From Clostridium sp. UBA4746 (GTDB taxonomy: Bacteria > Bacillota > Clostridia > Clostridiales > Clostridiaceae), in the NCBI GenBank assembly GCA_002403785.1, contig DHIM01000111.1, positions 6,688 through 15,501 on the forward strand: a stretch of 8,814 nucleotides of DNA. Direction: 5' to 3'. Numbering within the stretch: position 1 is the stretch's first letter; every line of letters starts with the position of its first letter. The notes beneath the pieces are model-generated. The model was not told the DNA's origin. It made no database searches and worked only from the letters and a program-made list of their open reading frames with translations. Positions 1 through 4,757 of this stretch are shown here, piece after piece. The translations under genes and the position numbers were made by a program.

Positions 1-1145
1 ATAATAGACTATCAAATATCGATGAATATCATTTTAAAAGTATTGACGACATAAAAACTAAAGCCATACTATCGGGTAAAAAAATTATTGATTTGAGCAT
101 AGGAGATCCTGATTTAGGTGTTGATGCAAAAATAACAGAAGCATTAATAGAGTCATTAAAAGGCGATAGATATCACAATTACCCTCCGTATGATGGAATA
201 ATTGAACTAAAAGAAGCGGTTATAAAGTACTATAATCAGGTTTATTCTGTAAGTTTAAATTTGGATGAAGTAATAATTCTTATAGGATCCAAAGAAGGTA
301 TAAGTAATGTTATTCCAGCTGTATGTGATGTTGGAGATTGTGTAATAGTGCCTGAACCTGCATACCCTGTTTATAGTATTTGTTCAAAACTTTGGGGCTG
401 TATACCTTATACTATTCCTTTAACGCAAAACAATGGATATATGCCCAATCTTTACGATATACCTGAAAAAATAGTTAATAAATGTAAGCTAATGTTTATA
501 AATTATCCCAATAATCCAACAGGTGCTGTAGCGAGTTGTGAGTTCTATAAGCGCATTATAAAGTTTTCTTATGATAATAATATTGTTTTATGCAATGATT
601 CAGCATATAATGAAATAATTAAGGTAGATAAAAAAGTTATTAGTCTTATGCAATACGATGTAAAAAGGAAATGCGTGGAGTTTGGAACTTTATCTAAAAC
701 TTACAATATGACAGGATATAGAATAGGGTATGCTGTAGGTAATGCTAAAGTAATAAACGCTCTTTTAAAAGTAAAAAGTAATTGTGACTCTGGTCAATTT
801 ATTCCAGTTCAAAAGGCTGCAATTGCTGCTCTTAATTTAGAACGTGATTATGTTCTGAATTTAAGAAAAACATATGATGAAAGACGTGAAGTTGCTAAAA
901 GAATTTTACTACAGAAAAACATAGATTTTTTTGATACGGAGTCTACTTTTTATTTGTGGTGCAAAACACCTAAAAACTATACTACAAAAGAATTTTGTGA
1001 AGAATTATTAATTAATCACGGAATTGTGGTTACTCCTGGAAATGTTTTTGGGAAACTTGGATACGATTATTTCCGTATAGCATTGACTAAAGATAAGCTT
1101 ATTATTGAAGAAGCTTTAAAATCTTTAAAAAAATGTGGTGATTAG
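1..1145 (+). CDS. dapL: LL-diaminopimelate aminotransferase-type PLP enzyme, 5' end outside window
   Basis: This is a fold-type I PLP-dependent aminotransferase most like LL-diaminopimelate aminotransferase, which converts tetrahydrodipicolinate to LL-diaminopimelate for lysine and peptidoglycan synthesis in the cytoplasm. Visible family motifs are IDLSIGDPDL, the DapL-like GSKEGI (codons near 285-302), NYPNNPTG, the PLP-lysine motif SKTYNMTGYRIG with its lysine at 696-698, and near the end VVTPGNVFG and YFRIALT. The frame (first whole codon at position 3) has no stop up to the left edge. The 30 codons before the TTG at 93 encode a normal family N-terminus (RLSNIDEYHF, then KIIDLSIGDP), so TTG 93 is not the start and probably only about ten residues are missing. 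About 380 residues are visible, close to full family length. The gene is followed by a 383-nt gap, so it is probably not in the yicC operon. A related aspartate or alanine aminotransferase specificity cannot be excluded. Confidence 0.85.
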   Translation, partial: NRLSNIDEYHFKSIDDIKTKAILSGKKIIDLSIGDPDLGVDAKITEALIESLKGDRYHNYPPYDGIIELKEAVIKYYNQVYSVSLNLDEVIILIGSKEGISNVIPAVCDVGDCVIVPEPAYPVYSICSKLWGCIPYTIPLTQNNGYMPNLYDIPEKIVNKCKLMFINYPNNPTGAVASCEFYKRIIKFSYDNNIVLCNDSAYNEIIKVDKKVISLMQYDVKRKCVEFGTLSKTYNMTGYRIGYAVGNAKVINALLKVKSNCDSGQFIPVQKAAIAALNLERDYVLNLRKTYDERREVAKRILLQKNIDFFDTESTFYLWCKTPKNYTTKEFCEELLINHGIVVTPGNVFGKLGYDYFRIALTKDKLIIEEALKSLKKCGD

Positions 1146-1154
1146 TATTATTAT

Positions 1155-1163
1155 TGGTATAAT
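1155..1163 (+). promoter_or_regulatory. Candidate extended -10 promoter after dapL
   Basis: TGGTATAAT fits a consensus extended -10 (TGnTATAAT) and lies just downstream of the dapL stop. Transcription from it would start near 1170 and run through the structured element at 1230-1381. The -35 region (about 1135-1141) is poor, so the call rests on the extended -10 alone. In DNA this AT-rich, chance matches are common. Confidence 0.3.
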
Positions 1164-1229
1164 ATAAACTATATAGGAAATATTTTATTATAAGTATTAA
1201 TTTTTTTAAAAAATACATTGTATAACAGT

Positions 1230-1381
1230 TTAACGACATTCTAGAAGAAAAGGCTCCTACTTCTATAAGGGGGGGATAACAATTTATAATTGTTATCCCC
1301 CCAGAGACATACAAGGAGAATACATAATATAACAAAGAGAAAACTTTAGTAGGAGTATAAATCTCATTCTAAAGTCGTTAA
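1230..1381 (+). other. Nested inverted-repeat element: structured RNA or MITE-like element
   Basis: The 152-nt element is bounded by the perfect inverted pair TTAACGAC (1230-1237) and GTCGTTAA (1374-1381). Inside lie AGAA/TTCT (1243-1246 with 1367-1370) and a second long pair, CTCCTACT (1254-1261) with AGTAGGAG (1348-1355), which a G-U pair (1253 with 1356) extends. A perfect 15-bp hairpin sits inside that (1270-1302). The helices are co-linear and properly nested, as expected for a folded RNA. Viewed as DNA, the two ends form imperfect terminal inverted repeats of 32 and 34 nt whose ends match and whose middles differ. I see no target-site duplication and no transposase. I do not recognise an established RNA family. 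The strand of any RNA is inferred from the flanking genes only. Confidence 0.45.
1270..1302. repeat. Perfect 15-bp inverted repeat with G6/C6 base, no T-tract
   Basis: Six G (1270-1275) and ATAACAATT (1276-1284) pair perfectly with AATTGTTAT (1288-1296) and six C (1297-1302), leaving a 3-nt TAT loop. A seventh G at 1269 is unpaired. No T-tract follows on either strand, so a simple intrinsic terminator is unlikely. It is the innermost helix of the 1230-1381 element and the most GC-dense spot in the gap. It could be an RNA stem or a palindromic protein-binding site. Confidence 0.85.
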
Positions 1382-1458
1382 TATTGGGCTACCGCAGGTT
1401 GATAATTTAATATTATTCTAAAAGAAATCGTAATAAAAGTGGAAACTTATAATTTAGC

Positions 1459-1488
1459 TTGAAACTTAGGTAATAGTTTATGTATAAT
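1459..1488 (+). promoter_or_regulatory. Probable sigma-A promoter for the yicC operon
   Basis: TTGAAA (1459-1464) and TATAAT (1483-1488) are separated by 18 nt, a near-consensus vegetative promoter. The start of transcription would be near 1495, giving a leader of roughly 35 nt before the yicC ATG at 1529. It is the best -35/-10 pair in the gap and sits directly before the first gene of the train. The call is by inspection only. Confidence 0.55.
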
Positions 1489-1512
1489 TATTAAGGATTC
1501 ACAATGAACATT

Positions 1513-1518
1513 GGAAGG
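1513..1518 (+). promoter_or_regulatory. Ribosome binding site that fixes the yicC start
   Basis: GGAAGG lies 10 nt before ATG 1529. Together with the family N-terminus MIRSMTGFG, it favours ATG 1529 over the in-frame TTG at 1511, which would place the binding site inside the coding sequence. Confidence 0.65.
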
Positions 1519-1528
1519 ATGCGGTGTT

Positions 1529-2407
1529 ATGATTAGGAGTATGACTGGGTTTGGGAGAGGAAACTCTGAAAAAGATGGTAAAAGCTTTACAATTGAAATT
1601 AAAAGTGTTAATCATAGATATTTTGAAACTAATATAAGAATGCCTAGAGTATTAATAGCTTTTGAGGACAAAATCAGAAAAATAATTGGTGAAAAAGTAA
1701 AAAGAGGAAAGCTTGATGTTTTTGTAACTCAAGGCAATTATGATAAGGAAAATGTTGCAGCATATTTAAATGAGAAGTTAGCTGAGAGTTATATAAGTTG
1801 CTTTCAAATTTTAAAAGATAAATATAATTTAGCAGATGATATATCAGTTGGCATAATAGCAAAATTGCCCGAGGTAATAACGCTTAAGCAAAAGGAAGAA
1901 GATGTTTCAGAAACCTTTGATCAGATTGGGTTATCACTAACAAAGGCGCTTGAAGCTCTTCTTTTTATGAGAGAAAGAGAAGGCAAAAAGTTACTAGAGG
2001 ATGTAATGCACAAATGTGACTTAATTCATAGCTTGGTTGACAAAGTTAAAGAAAGAGCACCGCTCGTTGTTTTTGAGTATAAAGCAAAACTTACTCAAAG
2101 GTTAAATACCCTTCATAAAGAAGTTGAATTTGATGAAAGTAGAGTTGCCATGGAAATCGCAATTTTTGCTGATAAAGTCGGAATTGATGAAGAAATTGTA
2201 AGATTAAATAGTCATATAGAGCAAATGAAGGAAACTTTAATATTAGATGAACCTGTTGGACGCAAACTTGATTTTATTATTCAAGAAATGAATAGAGAAA
2301 CTAACACTATAGCATCAAAAGCAAATGATTTACAAATTTTAAATACAGTAATAAATATGAAGAGTGAAATAGAAAAAATTAGAGAACAAATACAAAACAT
2401 AGAATAA
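1529..2407 (+). CDS. yicC: YicC/YloC family endoribonuclease
   Basis: This encodes a 292-residue member of the YicC family (YloC in Bacillus subtilis), full length compared with about 290 in relatives. Family members have been described as a class of endoribonuclease acting on RNA in the cytoplasm. Signature features are the N-terminal MIRSMTGFGRG, KSVNHR (residues 25-30), MREREGKKL (147-155), and the C-terminal DUF1732-type region with DEEIVRLNSH (220-229) and EMNRETNT (253-260) followed by IASKAND. The C-terminal half is rich in charged helices. It is the first gene of the cluster, behind a good promoter, and is followed by remA after 14 nt, the usual Firmicute arrangement. The start at ATG 1529 is set by GGAAGG and by the family N-terminus. 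The family assignment is very secure. The nuclease activity is transferred from relatives. Confidence 0.95.
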   Translation: MIRSMTGFGRGNSEKDGKSFTIEIKSVNHRYFETNIRMPRVLIAFEDKIRKIIGEKVKRGKLDVFVTQGNYDKENVAAYLNEKLAESYISCFQILKDKYNLADDISVGIIAKLPEVITLKQKEEDVSETFDQIGLSLTKALEALLFMREREGKKLLEDVMHKCDLIHSLVDKVKERAPLVVFEYKAKLTQRLNTLHKEVEFDESRVAMEIAIFADKVGIDEEIVRLNSHIEQMKETLILDEPVGRKLDFIIQEMNRETNTIASKANDLQILNTVINMKSEIEKIREQIQNIE

Positions 2408-2409
2408 AC

Positions 2410-2415
2410 AGGAGG
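2410..2415 (+). promoter_or_regulatory. Consensus Shine-Dalgarno site deciding the remA start
   Basis: AGGAGG is followed by two consecutive ATG codons. The first (2419) lies only 3 nt away, too close for efficient initiation. The second (2422) lies 6 nt away and gives the family-like N-terminus MSIKLINIGFGN. Confidence 0.6.
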
Positions 2416-2421
2416 CAAATG

Positions 2422-2697
2422 ATGAGTATAAAGTTGATAAACATAGGTTTTGGAAATATTGTTTCAGCAAATAGATTGGTAGCCATAGTAAGCCCAGAAT
2501 CAGCTCCTATTAAAAGAATAATTCAGGAAGCAAGAGATAGAGGGATGCTAATTGATGCTACTTATGGAAGAAGAACCAGAGCAGTTATTATTACTGATAG
2601 TGATCATGTTATTTTATCAGCTGTTCAACCTGAAACTGTTGCACATAGATTATCAGTTAAAGATGATGAACGAATAGATGAGGTTGAGGAACAATGA
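2422..2697 (+). CDS. remA: RemA-like DNA-binding regulator (DUF370)
   Basis: This encodes a 91-residue protein of the RemA/DUF370 family. In Bacillus subtilis RemA is a DNA-binding activator of extracellular-matrix and osmoprotection genes and assembles into oligomeric rings. Visible conserved parts are INIGFGNIVSANR (residues 6-18), IVSPESAPIKR (22-32), the basic motif YGRRTRAV (48-55) and DHVILSAVQPETVA (61-74). R18, P29, R50 and R51 are all present at positions known to matter in the Bacillus protein. An acidic tail ends the chain. Start 2422 is preferred over 2419 because of Shine-Dalgarno spacing. The stop overlaps the gmk start by 4 nt (ATGA), implying coupled translation. Target genes in this organism cannot be inferred from the window. 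Confidence 0.93.
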   Translation: MSIKLINIGFGNIVSANRLVAIVSPESAPIKRIIQEARDRGMLIDATYGRRTRAVIITDSDHVILSAVQPETVAHRLSVKDDERIDEVEEQ

Positions 2698-3305
2698 AAA
2701 ATAAGGGACAGCTAATTGTTATTTCAGGACCTTCCGGTGCTGGTAAAGGGACTGTATGCAAGGCACTCCTTGAAAAAAACGATTTTTGGATCTCAGTCTC
2801 TGCGACTACAAGAAGTCCGAGAAAAGCTGAATTAGACGGAATAAACTATTATTTTTTAACTAAAGAGGAATTCTTAGAAAAGATTGAATCAAAAGATTTT
2901 CTTGAATATGCACAAGTTTATGGAAATTGTTATGGTACACCTAAATCTCAAGTTTTAAAAGTGTTAGAAGGTGGCCGCGATGTAATACTTGAAATTGATA
3001 TCCAAGGAGCTCTTAATGTGAAAATGGCTTATCCAAGTGGTTTGTTTATTTTTATTCTTCCACCATCAATGGAGGAATTGAAAAATAGAATTACAAATAG
3101 GGGAAGTGAAACACCAGAGTCCCTAATTACTAGATTTACATCTGCTCATAAAGAAATTAGTTTTGTTTCAAAATATGATTATGCAGTAGTAAATGACACT
3201 GTAGATAATGCTTGTGATAAGATTCAAAGCATTATAATTGCAGAAAGATGTAGGGTAGATAGAATGAATGGAGATTTTCTAAAGGAGGAAATTAGTAATG
3301 AATAA
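2694..3305 (+). CDS. gmk: Guanylate kinase
   Basis: This 203-residue protein phosphorylates GMP or dGMP to GDP or dGDP with ATP, an essential step of guanine nucleotide synthesis in the cytoplasm. The P-loop GPSGAGKGT spans residues 12-20. GMP-binding elements follow: SATTRSPR (36-43, with S36, R40 and R43), EYAQVYGNCYGT (71-82) and DVILEIDIQG (96-105). The lid/arginine region is around NRITNRGSET (131-140), and VVND (165-168) closes the core. Length matches Bacillus Gmk. The ATG overlaps the remA stop by 4 nt. The 3' end overlaps the rpoZ start by 8 nt, so translation of remA, gmk and rpoZ is probably coupled. Nothing is missing from the active site. The proximity to rpoZ is the common bacterial pairing. 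Confidence 0.97.
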   Translation: MKNKGQLIVISGPSGAGKGTVCKALLEKNDFWISVSATTRSPRKAELDGINYYFLTKEEFLEKIESKDFLEYAQVYGNCYGTPKSQVLKVLEGGRDVILEIDIQGALNVKMAYPSGLFIFILPPSMEELKNRITNRGSETPESLITRFTSAHKEISFVSKYDYAVVNDTVDNACDKIQSIIIAERCRVDRMNGDFLKEEISNE

Positions 3306-3516
3306 TGAAATGATTAGTCCATCAATAGTAGATTTATTAGAAAAAGTAGATAATAGGTATTCGTTAGTTGTAGCAACATCAAAAAGAGCAAGACAGATAA
3401 TAGAGGGTCAAAGTCCACTTGTACACGTGGATTCTACGAAACCTGTTACTATAGCTATACATGAAATATATGAAGGAGCTATTGTTGCTGTTACTACAAA
3501 AGAGGGAATAAAATAA
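3298..3516 (+). CDS. rpoZ: DNA-directed RNA polymerase omega subunit
   Basis: This 72-residue protein is the small omega subunit, which helps fold and assemble the beta-prime subunit of RNA polymerase. The family core is clear: MISPSIVDLLEK (residues 5-16), NRYSLVVATSKRARQI (19-34) and the later block KPVTIAIHEIYEG (48-60). Length is typical for clostridial omega. The start at 3298 has a strong AGGAGG at 3283-3288 with 9 nt spacing. An internal ATG at 3310 would be 21 nt away and is less likely. The gene starts inside the last codons of gmk (8-nt overlap), and coaBC begins one nucleotide after its stop, so it lies in the middle of a translationally compact unit. Confidence 0.93.
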   Translation: MNNEMISPSIVDLLEKVDNRYSLVVATSKRARQIIEGQSPLVHVDSTKPVTIAIHEIYEGAIVAVTTKEGIK

Positions 3517-3517
3517 T

Positions 3518-4708
3518 ATGGAAAATAGAAAGACAGTAGTTATTGGAGTAACCGGTGGAATAGCAGTATATAAAGCATTAGATGTTATTAGTAGATTAAA
3601 AAAAGAAAATGTTGAAGTGCATGTTATCATGACAAAAGCAGCTACTGAATTTGTAAATCCTATAAGTTTTCAATCTCTTAGTCAAAATATTGTAATTCAT
3701 GATATGTTTGAAGAGCCTAAAGCATGGGAGATACAGCATATAGTTCTTGCTAAAAAAGCAGATTTGTTTGTTATAGTTCCTGCAACTGCCAATGTATTAG
3801 GTAAAGTTGCAAATGGTATTGCAGATGATATGTTAACTACTACTATAATGGCAACAAAGGCACCAGTAATTTTTGCCCCAGCAATGAATGTCAATATGTA
3901 CAATAATCCTATAATGCAAAGTAATATTCAAAAGCTTAAGGAGTTTGGGTATGATTTTATTTCACCGGTATCCGGAAGACTTGCCTGTGGTGATATAGGA
4001 GAAGGAAAATTAGCACAAACAGAAGATATTTTTGAAATAATTATGAGTAATTTGTATCCCATAAAAGACATGCTTGGAACTAAGGTTTTAGTTACAGCTG
4101 GACCTACAATTGCACCTATTGACCCTGTAAGATATATAACAAATAGATCCTCTGGCAAAATGGGATATGCAATCGCGAGAGAAGCAAGAGACCGGGGTGC
4201 AGTTGTAACTTTAATATCGGGCCCATGCAATGAAAAAGCGCCTTTTGGTGTAAGTATCATAAGGATAAATACTAACGATGAGATGAGATCAGCTGTAATA
4301 AATAATTATGAAGACAGTAATATAGTTATAAAAGCAGCAGCTGTATCAGACTATAAGCCTAAAGTATACTGTAGTAGTAAAATTAAGAAAAGTGAAAATA
4401 TTTTAAACTTAGAGTTTGTACGAGATAATGACATTTTAAAAGAGTTAGGATTACATAAAAAGAAGCAAATATTAGTAGGATTTGCAGCAGAAAGTAATAA
4501 TTTACTGCAAAATGCAAAAGAGAAACTATTTAAGAAAAACTTGGATTATATAGTTGCTAATGATATAACAAAAGCGGACAGTGGTTTTGGAACTGAAGAG
4601 AATAAAGTGATTATTTTAAGCAAAGATAACAACCCAATAGAATTAGATAAAATGTCAAAAAAACAAGTTGCTAGGGAATTGTTTAATTTAATAAATAAAA
4701 AGCGCTAA
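3518..4708 (+). CDS. coaBC: Bifunctional phosphopantothenoylcysteine decarboxylase/synthetase
   Basis: This 396-residue fusion performs two consecutive steps of coenzyme A synthesis: CTP-dependent joining of 4'-phosphopantothenate with cysteine (CoaB) and FMN-dependent decarboxylation to 4'-phosphopantetheine (CoaC). The CoaC half (about 1-185) shows VTGGIAVYKA (11-20), catalytic His74 in IQHIVLAKKAD, PATANVLGKVANGIADD, the PAMN motif (121-124) and Cys158 in LACGDIGEG. The CoaB half starts near TKVLVTAGPT (188-197) and contains ITNRSSGKMG with Asn210, KAAAVSDYKP (272-281) and the basic KIKK motif (288-291). GAGGG lies 11 nt before the ATG, and the gene starts one nucleotide after rpoZ. Its last codons and stop form the left arm and loop of a long hairpin (4687-4728). 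Both active sites appear intact. Confidence 0.97.
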   Translation: MENRKTVVIGVTGGIAVYKALDVISRLKKENVEVHVIMTKAATEFVNPISFQSLSQNIVIHDMFEEPKAWEIQHIVLAKKADLFVIVPATANVLGKVANGIADDMLTTTIMATKAPVIFAPAMNVNMYNNPIMQSNIQKLKEFGYDFISPVSGRLACGDIGEGKLAQTEDIFEIIMSNLYPIKDMLGTKVLVTAGPTIAPIDPVRYITNRSSGKMGYAIAREARDRGAVVTLISGPCNEKAPFGVSIIRINTNDEMRSAVINNYEDSNIVIKAAAVSDYKPKVYCSSKIKKSENILNLEFVRDNDILKELGLHKKKQILVGFAAESNNLLQNAKEKLFKKNLDYIVANDITKADSGFGTEENKVIILSKDNNPIELDKMSKKQVARELFNLINKKR

Positions 4709-4728
4709 TGCGCTTTTTATTTATTAAA
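4687..4728 (+). terminator. Intrinsic terminator-like hairpin with the coaBC stop codon in its loop
   Basis: Positions 4687-4705 pair perfectly with 4710-4728 (19 bp) around a TAAT loop. The core AAAAAGCGC-TAAT-GCGCTTTTT has the A-tract, GC stem and T-tract of a bidirectional intrinsic terminator. The left arm is coding sequence for the last residues of CoaBC, and the stop TAA (4706-4708) is in the loop. The GC part is only 4 bp, so termination may be partial. priA follows on the same strand after 29 nt with no clear promoter of its own, which suggests attenuation or read-through rather than a full stop. Confidence 0.65.
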
Positions 4729-4757
4729 GAAAATTATAAAATTAAAAGGGTGATTAA

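Larger units (their letters stand above)
1146..1528. other. Intergenic region between dapL and yicC, no protein gene recognised
   Basis: This 383-nt stretch holds no convincing protein gene on either strand. In order, it contains a candidate extended -10 element (1155-1163), an AT-only stretch around 1194-1216, the nested inverted-repeat element 1230-1381, a further 7-bp inverted pair (1379-1385 with 1409-1415), a good sigma-A promoter (1459-1488), a possible 10-codon leader ORF (1504-1536) and the yicC ribosome binding site. No clear intrinsic terminator for dapL is visible: the strong hairpin at 1270-1302 lacks a following T-tract. A minus-strand frame through 1335-1102 is AT-rich, low in complexity, lacks a binding site and overlaps dapL, so it was not called. 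Confidence 0.7.

Noticed and set aside
93..95. TTG as start of the aminotransferase gene
   Set aside because: The frame is open to position 3 upstream and encodes a normal family N-terminus, so the gene simply runs off the left edge.
1274..1284. GGATAACAATT, identical to part of the lac operator
   Set aside because: It is a short match inside a perfect palindrome. The rest of the operator is absent and no LacI-type context is present; taken as coincidence.
1102..1335. Minus-strand 77-residue frame across the dapL-yicC gap
   Set aside because: It overlaps the dapL end, has no ribosome binding site, reads through the palindrome and has low-complexity AT-driven composition.
1386..1402. GGGCTACCGCAGG-like string resembling a T-box or similar leader motif
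   Set aside because: The T-box core, specifier stem and terminator are not present, and yicC is not a T-box target; no known riboswitch could be matched.
1511..1513. TTG as start of yicC
   Set aside because: ATG 1529 gives the conserved MIRSMTGFG N-terminus and has GGAAGG upstream; the TTG has no suitable binding site.
3928..4260. Minus-strand 110-residue frame inside coaBC
   Set aside because: It is a shadow of the conserved coaBC frame, with no binding site or recognisable domain. The same holds for minus-strand frames inside def and fmt (7047-7295 and 7741-8127).
4735..4740. TATAAA as a -10 box for priA
   Set aside because: The matching -35 position falls in the terminator T-tract and shows no likeness to TTGACA, so the call is unsupported.
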